Assembly (NCBI RefSeq): GCF_000151665.1 | Contig: NW_013171815.1 | Span: 385,153 to 449,152 of the forward strand | From: Blastocystis hominis | Taxonomy: Eukaryota > Sar > Bigyra > Opalinata > Blastocystidae | DNA length: 64,000 nucleotides | Direction of reading: 5' to 3' | Shown here: positions 24,811 to 37,300 of the stretch, piece by piece | How positions within the stretch are numbered: position 1 is the stretch's first letter | Layout: each line of letters opens with the position of its first letter | Program-made: the position numbers and the translations under genes | Notes under the pieces: generated by a model | Database searches by the model: none | Told to the model about the DNA's origin: nothing | Seen by the model: the letters and a program-made list of their open reading frames with translations, nothing else

Positions 24811-26282
24811 ATGATCATTAATTTTCCATTGCTTATGACTGTGACTACATTGCTCATATACCTGGTAGTTGGTTCATTTGTGATCGAATGTAGGATAGTA
24901 GTTTTGAACGCCAAAACTATTGTCAAGTGAGACTAAGCTTATCCACAAACAGTCTACAGAGAAATAGCTCGTTCGTTAAGAAAACAGGCAATGGCAATAT
25001 TATTGAACCGAAAGTGACAACTACTTTGCACTCAAATAAGACTGTTGGGCATAATATTCATGTAACAAGTCCCACAACAGTTTCAAAGGCACATCCCCAA
25101 GTGAAGGCCTCTTTGCAAAGTGGGAAAATCGAGACAAAATCCGCTAGGGCAAAAGTTCATGTTCAGAAAAGTCAAAAGAAGCCGAGTGCGAAGAGTCCCG
25201 TACAATCAAAGGGTACACAAAATAAGCCTGCTAAATTGCCGCAAACCACGAAACAAGAAAAGCGGTATAACCCAGAGAATGATATTTCTTTAGCTAGTTT
25301 GAGAAGATCAACTCTAACCATTTACTCAACGAACAAGACGTATGTCCGAGGAGAATGTTACTCTCACAAACCACCAAAGGCAGTTCCATCAGTCTGTACC
25401 GCTCTCTACCTTGGCTTGAACCATAGTTTCTATCCCAAAGAATATTACTTCCAAGATGGTGATTATAACAACGACTGATGTATTTATTATTCTGCTGTTA
25501 GCATAATCTGTAGTCACTACTGAAGAAAACTCAAAACACGATCATTTCAATGTCCATCTTACAGAAAGATCCGAGAGTTGTTTCTGTTGTGTTTACAGTG
25601 AATCAAAATGTGTCACGGTTTTGTTCCAAATGGGGAGTTCGAAGTCTATCTACCCCTTCTTCCAACAAATACGGTTTGCCTATTTTTCGCGATCTTCTAA
25701 GAAAAGCTCAAAGCAGTTACCCTGGCTATCTGATTACTTATATCAATAGCGATATTCTTATTAGCCCCCGAGCAATAAAAGTGGCACTAGCGATGTCAAA
25801 ATCGTTAACACCAGGCAAAGTAATTGAATGATTTGAAATTGTAAGATTCTAGTATTTCTTTGGTTCACGAGTTCTTTCTGCAAATATGGGCAGTTTATCT
25901 GCTATGTCAATTCTGAATTATCAACATTTTTTAAATAAAGCCATCGGAGTTATGCGTCATTATCGATCTTGTGTATGAATTGTGCATGAATGAATTGCTG
26001 ATAATTAGGATGTTTTTATATTCCCTCCTGAGTTTGATTTCTCGTTTTTAGGTCAAGTGGTCGTTGGAAGATGGTATATTGATAATGTGGTAATGGACCA
26101 CATTCATCTCAATCATTATGACTTGATCGATCTAACCCACACAATTTCAGTTCATCAAGGATTCGAAACTTCAGGCTCAAAGACCAGATTAGCTGGAGAG
26201 GACTTCAATTGGAACAAAAGATATTTGCATTCTAAAAACATTGAGAAGACCTTTTTTCTATATAATAAATTAGTATGTTATT
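24811..26282 (+). CDS. Putative type II membrane glycosyltransferase, tandem copy 1
   Basis: The product begins with a signal-anchor (MTVTTLLIYLVVGSFVIE; in-frame ATGs at 24811 and 24835). A long Ser/Thr/Lys-rich stem follows, and then a catalytic-type domain: KMVIITTTD, NTIISMSILQ, KYGLPIFRDLLRKAQ, YINSDILISPRAIK, and VVGRWYIDNVVM with SVHQGFETSGSK. The order (NSD acidic motif, GRW..DN, HQ) resembles eukaryotic GT-A-like nucleotide-sugar transferases, so a Golgi glycosyltransferase is inferred; substrate unknown. Introns include 33- and 36-nt ones joining TPGK to YFFGSRVLS and RSC to DVFIFPPEF. The end ...FFLYNKLVCY has no early genomic stop: T26282, ATTC, TGTTTGTT. Copy 2 follows in tandem. 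Confidence 0.6.
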
Positions 26283-26294
26283 ATTCTGTTTGTT
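26283..26294 (+). terminator. Poly(A) signal creating the stop of glycosyltransferase copy 1
   Basis: ATTC plus exact TGTTTGTT (26287-26294). Cleavage after T26282 yields TAA after LVCY. Confidence 0.7.
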
Positions 26295-26696
26295 TGGTTA
26301 TTTTTTTTCTTTTACTTTATTGTTGTCAAGTCTTTTCTCATCAGGAATCGCTTAACATACTTCAAACGAATTCATAGGGAGAACCTTGATATTCAGTGAT
26401 AGTAGAGAAACGAAATAATAATAATAACAAGATAGTGTGTGATAACAAATTGAAATCATAGGTAATTGATTCACGAACGGTGGCTTGGGTCGAATCGATG
26501 GTAAACTGATTTATTCTGACTCTGTATGCCTACAACTCTATGCAAGTCAGCAATTCTTCTTTTTGCCTCCTATTGTCGGGAAGTCCATGAAGCAACCGAG
26601 TCATATAAGAGTGGATACAACGCCTTCTGTTGCAAACTAGCTTAGCCGTATAGTACAGTACCGTTTCTCGAAGAAATAATAATTCAAATTAAACTC
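26295..26696. other. Intergenic region between tandem glycosyltransferase genes
   Basis: I see no coding frame or structured RNA. It contains a short AAT triplet run near 26415 and should include the promoter of copy 2. Confidence 0.6.
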
Positions 26697-27852
26697 ATGG
26701 AAGTTTATTTACTCTTATTTTCGTTTTTTATGGTACGGGATATAATTCTTATCGTACTGTTTGCAATAATGCAGATAGTAGTAGTGATATCTGCCATGTT
26801 TTTGATTTAGTTTTTTCTGCATTCTGATTTTCGGATATTCTCCACTTTCTTTAATATCGGTAATCGTCCTTCACATACCAAGAGATATGAAGTATACTCC
26901 ACAAAAGGAAAAGAGTATATTCATACTGAATGTGAAGATGTGAAATGGTCGAATATGACTCAAGCTAGATGTAATCATAACTGTGGATGACTAATAATTA
27001 GTCAATCTTCCAGAGAATTCGACCGAAAAGTTGGTGATTGTCACTACAACAGATGTATGCAAAATAGATTTGATATTTTTTAGAAGCTTCAAAAAAAGAC
27101 TCGGAATACGATTGTTTCAATGTCCATCTTACAGCAGGATCAAGCTGTTACTTCTGTTGTGTTTACAAAGAACCACAGTGTGTCACGATTTTGTTCCAAA
27201 TGGGGAGTTCGAAGCCTCCCCATTACTTCCTCAAATCACTATGGTTTGCCTATTTTTCGCGATCTTTTAACAACCGTTCAAAACGATTATCCTGGCCATT
27301 TGATTGCATTTATCAATAGCGATATTCTTTTAAATCCTCGAGCAATAAAAGTGGCACTAGCGATGTCTAAATCGTTAACACCAGGCAAAGTAATTGAATG
27401 ATTTGAAATTGTAAGATTCTAGTATTTCTTTGGTTCACGAGTTCTTTCTGCGAATGTTACCACATTGACAGATATGCCGATTTCTTCCTATGAAAGATAT
27501 TTAGGACGATTACGAGGAGTTATGCGTCATTATCGATCTTGTGTATGAATTGTGCATGAATGAATTGCTAATGATTAGGATGTTTTTATATTCCCTCCTG
27601 AGTTTGATTTCTCGTTTTTAGGTCAAGTTGTCGTTGGAAGATGGTATATTGATAATGTGGTAATGGATATGGTCCATTTACTACACTACGACTTGATCGA
27701 TCTTTCGGCACTCACTTCGATTCATCAGGGTTTTGAGACTTCGGGTTCCAAAACAGATCTGAGCGAAGATGATTTCTTTTGGAATAAGAAATACTTGAAG
27801 ACAAAAGATATCGAGAGAACCTTTTTCCTATTCAATCAATTAGTTTGTGTTT
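26697..27852 (+). CDS. Putative type II membrane glycosyltransferase, tandem copy 2
   Basis: Paralogue of copy 1. The start MEVYLLLFSFFMVRDII gives a membrane anchor. A shorter stem with RYEVYSTKGKEYIHTEC corresponds to TIYSTNKTYVRGEC of copy 1. The catalytic part repeats KLVIVTTTD, NTIVSMSILQ, HYGLPIFRDLL, AFINSDILLNPRAIK and SIHQGFETSGSK. Intron sequences in the 3' half are almost identical to those of copy 1. The end is probably ...FFLFNQLVCV with T27852, ATTC and a degenerate signal TGTTTCCT; otherwise the frame continues to a TAG at 27879-27881. Substrate unknown. Confidence 0.58.
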
Positions 27853-27877
27853 ATTCTGTTTCCTCAACAAATACGAA
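27853..27877. terminator. Back-to-back (degenerate) poly(A) module
   Basis: Plus TGTTTCCT (27857-27864), one base, then AACAAATA (27866-27873), which is TATTTGTT on the minus strand. Spacing of 4 nt to each cleavage base matches the other convergent modules, although both signals depart from TGTTTGTT. Confidence 0.5.
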
Positions 27878-27892
27878 TTAGACATAAACTTG

Positions 27893-28630
27893 CTAATCTT
27901 TTAGGTGTTCATTGCTCATTACAATGAAATCTCGTTCTTTTTTGGGCATTAAGAATCTCCACAATTCAACAATAATGCCAGCTCCCACATTGAATTCAAT
28001 AATACAATCAATGAAGACGGTTTGCAGTGTAGCCTTGCGAACATCAGACAAGAGTAGAGACATTTCAAAGCATGTTTCCACAGCTGTGCAGATAACAAAT
28101 ATCTTTAACAGCGCCTTTGCTGAAACCTGACGATAGATCAAGTACAGATACCCTATGCAGCCTATCAATATGAAGATCCATCTCTGCGATTGCATATTGC
28201 GCATAATCATAATCTGACCATCAAACTTCACACTCTGTTGTGCGAAGGCAGGGGTAAACTGGACAAGAAGGAATAAGATTATCCAGAATTCACGCTTCAT
28301 ATGTTTCTTGTTGGGACCGAAAGTGCCTTCTAACATTAAAATCACCCAGGAGGGATGAATGACCCCCGGACCTAGTTGAAGCCAGATTTGAATAAGATAA
28401 GGATTGATGTTATGTGTAGTTTCAATCGTACGCACGCCCATGATGGTCATCCAGAGAATGGCATCAACAAGATAATAAATAACAAATCCAACTCCAGCGA
28501 CGATCAGTGCTCTCCACTGTTTGTTATGAACTAGTGCTATAATCCATATCGTTACAGCGAGGAAGTCGAACAGTATGACAGATTCATTAACTTCCCGCAT
28601 CACAACATGCTCTCCATTGATTGAACTCAT
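27893..28630 (-). CDS. Multi-pass membrane protein of unknown function
   Basis: I do not recognise the family. From MSSINGEHVVMREVNESVIL the protein of about 245 residues has some six or seven hydrophobic segments, for example FDFLAVTIWIIALVH, ALIVAGVGFVIYYLVDAIL, FWIILFLLVQFTPAFA, and WIFILIGCIGYLYLIY. The C-terminus is charged (MPKKERDFIVMSNEHLKD). It is a single uninterrupted frame, unusual here, with genomic TAG. The ATG at 28630 was chosen over upstream in-frame starts because the preceding part is not hydrophobic and lies close to the neighbouring 3' end. Cleavage is predicted at about 27878 within the convergent module shared with glycosyltransferase copy 2. Confidence 0.7.
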   Translation of the reverse strand: MSSINGEHVVMREVNESVILFDFLAVTIWIIALVHNKQWRALIVAGVGFVIYYLVDAILWMTIMGVRTIETTHNINPYLIQIWLQLGPGVIHPSWVILMLEGTFGPNKKHMKREFWIILFLLVQFTPAFAQQSVKFDGQIMIMRNMQSQRWIFILIGCIGYLYLIYRQVSAKALLKIFVICTAVETCFEMSLLLSDVRKATLQTVFIDCIIEFNVGAGIIVELWRFLMPKKERDFIVMSNEHLKD

Positions 28631-28956
28631 AGCAAACGGATAGTATTGTAAACAATTAAAATAAGATGAGAGTTTGCTGTGAGTACGGCGTTTCCACTTG
28701 ATTTTGAATTGGAATAGTGTATAGTAGGTGGAGGACATATATATTCTAAGATGAAAGCGGACAGTACAGTCCATTGAATCAATCCATAGAAAGGAAGTAA
28801 AACAAACAACTCTATGTGAAGCTATGCCACGTACTATAACATTGAAGCAAACGAATAAGATTTTTGATTCTTATTAACCAACTCTTTGATGGAATGCTGT
28901 TGCTGAACAATACACTCTTTTGGAATATCATGTGAACTAAGATTTGGTTGTAATTA
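28631..28956. other. Intergenic region, no gene seen
   Basis: About 326 nt separate the start of the multi-pass membrane gene from the 3' signal of the surface-protein gene. No convincing frame or RNA was found. Confidence 0.55.
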
Positions 28957-28964
28957 AACAAACA
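28957..28964 (-). terminator. TGTTTGTT signal of the giant surface protein gene
   Basis: Exact TGTTTGTT on minus, 28 nt past the genomic TAA at 28993-28995. Confidence 0.65.
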
Positions 28965-28992
28965 GCTACGTCCTATCCATCATTCCATCACT

Positions 28993-31900
28993 TTACACCT
29001 TCCCCACTCGTTCGAGTGACCTTCTTCGATTTGCCGGAGCACTTATTCGCCTGTACCCAGCCGCATAATCCCGCCTGGATTTATGGAAGTAGCGAGGCAA
29101 GTAAATAAACACAGGCCGACCAATCAGTTTCATCCGCGCGCGCGTGCGAACCACCGTTTTCTCTCCCTCCTTCTGCGTCGCATCTTCCAGCTCATACTCT
29201 CCGTTTGGAAGCTCATACACTTCGATATTCTTCGAAACGGAGGTCGACAAATAACAAATTAACACCACCGTGACGATAATCAACGCGCCCAAGATGATCG
29301 TTACGAAGATAAGAACGCCGTTCTGGCAATATCCTTGCGGAGAACCCCACACCGGCATCCCGTTCTTCTCTTCGCAGCGTCTTCGCACTGATCCCAACGT
29401 CCAGAAATCGCTTCCACAATTGTACACTGCTTCTTTCCCGACTGGCGTTGCGGGGAAGTCGCCAATCGCCGGACATCCGCTCTGAACGTTCAGGAAAACC
29501 GTGGTTTTGGATGTCCCGCGGATATTGCGAGCTGTGATGGTGTAAGTGCACACAGATGCGACGAGCGGAGTCCCCGAAATCACACCCGTATTGACGTTGA
29601 AGGTAACGCCGACAGGGAGGCCTGGATTCACTCCAAACACGTCGACATGGAAGGAAACGACGGGCTCTAAATGGATGGGAGTTTGTGTGAAGCAGGAGAG
29701 TTGCTTGGGGATATATTCGAAGGAGGTGGGAGCGTAAGGAACGCATGTAGAATAATCGATTTCGGTGAAATGGCCGTTCAAACAAATGCGCGTTGCGTAA
29801 CCAGAATGGTAATCTGGACATGGCCCCTTGCTCTCTTCACCTTCATTCGCTGCTGCAAACCCATCGGCGGCCTCGCAAGCGACGTTCACACGCAACGCCT
29901 GTAGATACACTTCAGCGAACTCGATTCCTTCTCTGGCGCAGCCATTCGCTACGAGCTGATACGCAGAATAGGACTGCGTGTTGTTGAATTGCCATTCTTT
30001 GAATTGACCATACTCAGCTGTATTCTCCCAAACCAACTCCTTTGCTTCGAATAACGATTCCCAATGATCCACCGCGAATCCTTCCAATCGAAGCTCTTCC
30101 GGACGACGTCCCGCGGAATTCCCGGCATAGAACTTCAGATAATTGACGAATTCTTTCCGGTCGTTCCAGTACGTCCAGCGCACCGTCACATCCACGCAGG
30201 ACGAAGGACCGTAGTACTTCGTATTGATATTGTCATCGAACGCGTTCTCGACGTATTCGAACCACGGCGTCCCCACGGATTGCACCGAGCCCCAGTGCCA
30301 TCCATCGACGATCCGAGACGTGCCTTCCTGGACATACTCCATATACACAGTGAACTGGCTCGGCTCGATCATGTCCGTTGGATGATGCTCCTCAATACAA
30401 AGCCTGTTGTTGTCTCCTTCAGCCCCTCCTTCGACCTGAACGGAAGGATCCACAACGAAGGGAAGGAACTGAATGCTTCCCGAAAACAAAATGTAGCTCG
30501 CGCTGGAAGTGGAGTTCACCGCGGGAGTCGAGTGGGAAACCTCTCCTCCTGCAGGCAATCGAACGCGATTTATCTCGATTCCGTTCAGATACATAATGTA
30601 GCCTCCGCGAGAGAACACTCCCACTAAAAACGCGCTCGCGTAGGAAGTATACGATGCAGAAAATGTGGTGCAGAAGTACGAAGTAACGCCCGTCGTGGAA
30701 GGGAAATAGCCGGGACGGGAACTCGGCCAATCCGAAGAGATGGCCGACTGATACCAGTTGGTAGGAGGGGCTTCTTGCTGAATCCAGTAATGCCAAACGG
30801 TGTCCGAGGGGTGAATCAGCTTTTGGGTGTCGATGACCATTTCAAACGAAGATTGAGATGCCTCCAGAATTCCTGAGAAAGTCTCGTTCTGAACGGTGAC
30901 AGCATAGTGCGGAGCAGACGATGTCTGGTAGAGGAAGAACAGTCGGTATTGGTCTTGCGGGATGCAGAGAGAACGGCGATAGGAAGGACCCGCGACGGAA
31001 TCGTGAATGAATGTGTGCGTTTTGTTCTGCAACACTAATCGGATTGTGCTCTCCGAGTAGTCAGTCAGATTGATGGATAAGAACGTGTGGTACATTCCGC
31101 TGTTCTCACAATCTACCACACGAAGCGAAAACGAAGTCGTCGCTTCCTGCTCGCCAAACCTTGCTGTCAGTGTGTAGATCCAGCTCATTCGCGTTTCGGT
31201 GGGAATTCCGATGATTTTTCCGGTCGACGGATCCACGGCAAGACCGGAAGGAAGCGCAGGCGAGACGGTGAAGGAAGAATAGCCGGGAGTGACGGTGTAT
31301 TCTGCGATGAATTCAGCGTTTAAATAGGCGTTGACCTCTGTGACGGACATTTGCAGAGTTGGAATGGACGCTTCCGAGAGTTCGATGTGATTCAAACCGA
31401 ATTCGGCGATTTCGACGAGGGTTCTTGATTCTTTTGCTTCGAGAATCTTTAGACGATAATCAGAAAACGTGTTTGGGGTGAAGAACATGCATTTCGTTTC
31501 GATTCCATGAAAGAGCGCGCTGGAAACATCACTCAGCTGCTCCCATTCAGTACTACTGCTGCTGCTGCTGCTTTGTCGGCCTTCCAACACCCACTCGACT
31601 GGATGATAAAACGGGAGTTCGGCTGCAGTAATGCAATACTGATTAAACGTCTCAATCCGATCGTTCTGGAGCGAAATCGTGACTTCCGGACTGGACGACA
31701 CAGCAATTCCGGACTGATAAAATGTGGCCAAACTCGAATCGATCAGATTGGAAACCGGATGATCGGGCGAAGCGAAATTCGCACTGACTTGCAGCGAGTC
31801 ATCGTCTGGAAGCAGACGCGAAAGAACTCCTGTGTGCGCCAGCGGCAAAACGATCGCTCTGAAGTCGACAGTGATCTGTGCCGAATCTGTGTTCACCGCA

Positions 31901-34316
31901 GCGACCGTCATGAGATTGGATCCCGTGTGAAGATTCATCGAAGTCGGCGACGCTGTGAACACATGCCAATACGGAGATGCGACTTTTGTAGCGACTGTGC
32001 TCTCGCTCAGCGCTCCCTCCGGGACATTCACGCGATAAATCGCCTGCTCGTTCACGTACACGACAAGTCCTGCGCGGCAGAAGATTCGGAACTCCACAAG
32101 CGCGATGCCGGCTATCGAGCCAACGTTGAACGTTCGTCGAAACAGCCAAACAGAGCGAGCGAGCTGCAAACCCTCTCCACTCAGCGACCACTGGACGGAA
32201 GAGTACGTGGAGAACCAGTTTTCAGGAACTGCGTTCTCGCGCGCGTAGTTCCACTCCGCGATTGGCCCGCTGGAGTAGAGAGAAAAGGAGAGAGGAACGG
32301 TCAGAGAGCGTTGCTTCCACGCAAGAAAAACGCCTCCGAGCGGAATGGACTGCGCAGAATTGGAAGGGAGAATCGAAAGCGAGACATGCGACCCCGCTGG
32401 CCACTCGCGATCCCCGCGGTTGTACAGAGAGAACTCGTAGAAATCGCTCATCAAACAGACCTTCTGGGTCTCTGCTCGGTTCTCATCGTTCCCCATTCCT
32501 CTCCGAACCAACTCATTGTTCCATCGGAGATCCCATTCAATCGCGCGACTCTCTCCTTGAAACGTCCAATCCACTTGCAGAATCGCCATTTCCAGGTTGC
32601 AGTTGGTCACCTGAATGGAAGCAGTGCCCTGCATCACCGTTCCCGATTGATACGTCGCGCTGATCTGATACACCGCGCTAAAAACAGAGCCGCTCGACGA
32701 AATCGAGCCTCCAAACTCCCCCGAGAGCGCTGAAAACGTCAGGCCTGGCGGCAGCGCGGCGCCTTCGATCGCAAACGAACTGAATCCAGTCATGAGCGGA
32801 GACACCAAAATGCCGGTTTCGCCGAGATAGAAGGAGAGGGCTCGCGAGGAATAGACGATGTACGGCAGGGGCGGAGCTTCTTGGAAGAGCTGTTCAAGCG
32901 TGATTTCCGCGATTTGGCTCGGCGTGGAGGCGGAGAGGGAGAGAAACGTGAGTTTGTAGAGTTGAAAAACGGAGAATTGGCCGTTCAGAACGAACCGTTC
33001 GAACTTTCGATTCGAAAAATAGCATGAGTTGTCGCGAGCATCGAGGATCGTCCACGTTGAGCCATCGCGAGACGCTTCCAGCTTCCACGACACTGGCTTG
33101 CTCTGCGATTCGTCTCCCAGCTCGATCGAATAAGCGTTTATCAGGGAGAGACCGTTGTCTGGGAACGAAAAAACGGCCGAATTTCCGGAGAGAACGGAGA
33201 CAGAGGTTCTCCGATCGCCGTCGACCAGGTTCATTTCGGTTCCTTCTGGCGCGGTAAACGCAGGCCGAACCACGAGATTATCGAATCGATGCACGCTGTC
33301 TTTCTCTTGGGATGAGCTGGGAATGACAGCCAAACCAGCTGGAAGCATGTAGAGAAACGCGAAGAAGTCGTCGCTTTCGATCACGTGGCCGGTTCGGTAA
33401 TGCACTTCCACTCCCACAACGAACGACGTCGCTGAACGCAGCTGTTCCGAGAGCTGCAGCGAGCCGCTATGGATGAGCCTTTCTCTCTTTTTCATCTTCT
33501 ACGAGTGGATGAGATGCGTTTCTTCGAAGTAAATGGAGGGCGTGTAGCTCGACACGGGACCTTCGGGCATGTTGATTCGGAACTGTTCCACGCCGTTGAT
33601 GTGGACGATCACGCCATAGCGCAGATTGATCCCGAAGCGATATCCCGAAAAATGGGAGAGCGACGCCGGGACCGCGGCGGTCAAGCGGTAGTAGCGGGTG
33701 GTCACGGAGGATGGGAGGTCGGGGAAACCATCGCGCGAAGTGCGTTCCCAGGAAGAACTGTCGAAGCTGACTTGGTTCCACTGGTCGAAGTATTTGTCGG
33801 AGTAGCTCCACTGTGCGGAAGGCAGCACCGGCCAAGAATCTAGGAGGGTTAGAATCAGATAGAGAAAAAAACAGTCGAGATAGATCGCTCGGTGAGAGAA
33901 TGCATCCAGAGTCACATTGGCTACGACAATATCACTCTCTCCTTTAATGAGAACACGCGACCCTGCGCTCCACCCATCTCCATATCTACGAATCGGGAAA
34001 AAGCTTCTTCATTACGATGTTAGGACCAATGTCAACAGAGATCGACTAACACAAAAGGAATTGTAAACCTCTTGAGATGAATGGTTTTTCCCATTTTCAA
34101 AATAGACTAGATTCCCCTCCCCTTCTTCCCCCTCCCATAATTCGATGCTTTCTTTCTCTGATTCTGTGGAATATGTCCGCGTGATAGAGATGATAACTTT
34201 TGAATCGCTACAGACTTGGGAGGCAACAACATCTGTACTTTGAAGAATTGCCAACAACCAGTACCTAAATAAAGCAGGAAACATGCTATGAAAGCAGATA
34301 CAAAAGAATAGCTCAT
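28993..34316 (-). CDS. Giant type I membrane protein with repeated putative-Ig/lectin-like modules
   Basis: A signal peptide (MSYSFVSAFIACFLLYLD, completed across a 32-nt intron) opens an extracellular region of roughly 1,600 residues. It holds repeated units: a cysteine-led beta segment (VCSDSKVIISITRTYS, CNLEMAILQVDWTFQG, CENSGMYHTFLSINLT), a module with GVIVHINGVEQFRINMPEG, GLVVYVNEQAIYRVNVPEG or GYIMYLNGIEINRVRLPAG, a discoidin-like stretch, and putative Ig domains (LPSGLAVDPSTGKIIGIPT, LPVGVTFNVNTGVISGTP). A C-terminal CPAIGDFP..CG sushi-like segment, one membrane helix (ILGALIIVTVVLICYL) and a basic tail follow. A 36-nt intron near 33466-33501 joins LIHS to GSLQLSEQL. The order suggests cell-surface adhesion or glycan binding. 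Genomic TAA. Confidence 0.75.
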
Positions 34317-34348
34317 TCACAAAAATTCATGCTAACAAAGAAAGAAGA

Positions 34349-37300
34349 CTACAATAGACTACAAATCTTCTTCAATTCCTCGATATATCCAGAAATGCGA
34401 TTGTAAAAGGACAGCTCTTCCGAATGCACGTCAATGTCTCCAGTCGATAACCCATAGTTCGTCATTCGCTTCTTTGCAATCTCCAGCTACCCTTCACCCC
34501 CTTCCCCTCACCCTACTTTTGCAGTTAGCTTTCGATTCTCCTCCTTCAGCTGATTCATCGACAATGCCTTCTGAAAAACCGAATCTGTCTTCTTTCCCTT
34601 CGCGTTCATTTCCCCCATTTCCTGCCATTCCGCGCGATTCCGGTTCAGCATCACCTCAATCTGCTCGATCGACGCCTGCATCGCTGCCATTCCAGAACGC
34701 AAAAAATCCTCCCGTTTTTTGGAATCCTCCAACGCAGCTTCGCTTTGCTCGCGCTTTTCCTTTTCGTCCGCCAAGCTTTTCGAGAGTGCCTGGATCGAAA
34801 GAGTCTGGCTCTCCATCACCACTTTCCTTTTCTCTTCTTCTTCCTGCGAGAGCTGAATTCGCTTCTCCAGCGAGTCTTTCTGCGCAGCTAATTCGTCTAA
34901 TTGCCGTTCTCGCTCCTAGCTCTCATCCTCCCCTTTCAGATTCCACCGTGCATTCGGCTGTTCGCTGCTTCACGGCCGCTGTGAGCGCGTCGACGACGTT
35001 TTTCTGGATGGTTCCTTCCGCGTGGACGCGCTCCATTTCTTCTTTGAGTCGCTTCGATTGTTCTTTGGATCGCTCTGACTCCAATTCCACCGTGTGCAAT
35101 TGTTGTTCCAGATTTTGTTTCTCTGCTTCCACGCGTTGAAGCGATTCTTCGAGTCGCTGCAATCGCTCTGCGTCGGCTTGTGTGTCGTGCCGTTGAAGCT
35201 CCAACGCGGTTTGCAGCTCCACGATTTGCTGCAAGCGATCGGCGGCCTGGACGACGAGCGTTCGATTGGACGTTCGCTCCGATTCGAATTGATTGTTGAG
35301 ATCCTGCACGATAAGAAAAAAAGAGAAGAAAATGGAATACCAAAAGATCAAATTTGAGCTTTTCGATCTCTGCGTTTTTCTCTTCGAGTTGATGCTGAAG
35401 ACGCTCTACTTCGCCTTGCAGTTCTGTCGTATCACTGATCGCTGCGCGCGAAGCGTATTGCTCTTGTTCTCGCTACATCACACCCCAACTCCAGAGCAAA
35501 CCGCCACAGAACAGAGCTGATGATAGAAGCTATTCGAGGGCTGCAATGAGTCATCGCAACACACCGAATGCTCCAGCGAATCGTCCGGTTTGGGGGGCAA
35601 CGAACCGTCCACGCAGCGAAGCTGCTGCTCGAAATGAGCGATGATTCGCCTCTGCTCGCGCAGAACGTTCTATTTTTGAATCGGCTCCATCGCTCTCCAC
35701 GTGTTGGCAATCGATTTGAACCAGCAACTGACTGTACGGAACGGATTCCTTTTCGAAATGGATTCGTTTTTCGCGATGCGCGATTTCTTGCTGCAAGTGT
35801 TCGATTCGCAATTGCTCCTGACAGTCCGCCAAATCGGCGTAGAGCTCGTCGCATCGCGATCGCACCTCCTCCAATTCCACGAGCAACTTTTGCTTCTCTG
35901 TCGCGATCCACGAAGAAATCGCGCCGATTTCTTCTTCGGTTCGCGAAGAATCCGCGCTTTGGACTCGATGCTTCTCCACAGTCGCCAATTCCGCCTTTCA
36001 TTCATCTTTCATTCACTCAGGTCTACATGCAGATTTGCGAGTGTGGAAACCGTGGAAACCAGCATGGAGTCAGCAGGATCGTCGCTCGTTTTCCCTCCAT
36101 GCTGAAGCAATCTGCATTTCTCCAACAACATCGCGTTCTACTTCGCATTCCCTTCGCAACGCTCACCGTGTTTCCATCCAAATTCTGCCGAAGCAGCGTC
36201 TGCACCGTGCTCTTCAGACTCTTCACATAGTCGTCCGGCTCCACCACGCCATCCATCCTTCTCTCCATCACTTCCTCCTTCGTTCGCAGCTCGTTCCGCA
36301 GTCGTGCCACGCTGTCTCTCCATCCATTTCGCTCTCGAACCAGCGACGCGACTCGGCAATACAATTCCGAGCACGTCTGATTGCACCGCGCCAATTCGCG
36401 CAGCAAATACGCAGAAAACCCAGGCGAATCCGACACAGCACGCGACGATCGGCACTGCTGCAGCTCTTGCTGGAGCTTCGCGATTTCCTGCTGCAGCGCC
36501 GCGACGCTTCCGAAGCGAACTTCGTTCACCACCGCCGTGTTTTTGATCATCTTCGCGTCCGTCGCGAAGCGAAGCGTCGAGAGCGTTTCCAGCGCCGCAG
36601 AATCTGCCGGAGAGACCGTCGCGATGATCGCGGTGAGAGAGTTTCCTCCGAGAGAATCCTGAACGGTAAGAAGAACGAGCCAGAGCAACGCGAAGCAGAT
36701 AAGTGAGCTTGGAATCGCGGTAAGGAACGTGGGATTCCTGGTGTGTCAGCGAGCGAATCACGTTCCCCAGCGCGCTCAGCGAGCTGTTGATGAAGCAGGC
36801 TTCTTTGAGGGACTCGCCGCCCGTTCCGGCGAGCGTTTGCCGCTCACTTCCAGCGAGGTCGATGAGGTGGAACTGCGATTTCCGCGTGACGGTGATGTCC
36901 GACTGGACTTCCTTCGATTGATGGGCGTTTCACTCGCAAACCTCGCAGGTGAGATAGAGCGTGAAGACGGCGTGGGAGCGGGAGGAGCGCATGTTCATGT
37001 TGGTGACGCCGACACGGCGGTTGAGGAGGCCTTGCTCGATGTAGTGGTTCGCTTTGGCCGCTGAATTGACGTCTACGGTCGAGAGGTTTTCGACGGTCAT
37101 GCGGTGATCTTTGGAGACCGTTTCTCGGATCGGTGAAGTTAGGGAACGATGGCGAATTGAATGGAAGGATATTCAGCTTCTTGTTGTTGGTAGGGTTGAG
37201 CAGATCGCGGATCCGCTCGTTGTAGATCTCCATGAATGATACGAAACACGAGTAATGGACATTGTCCTGCGCCTCGCGACGTCGGATCTCTTCAAAGAGA

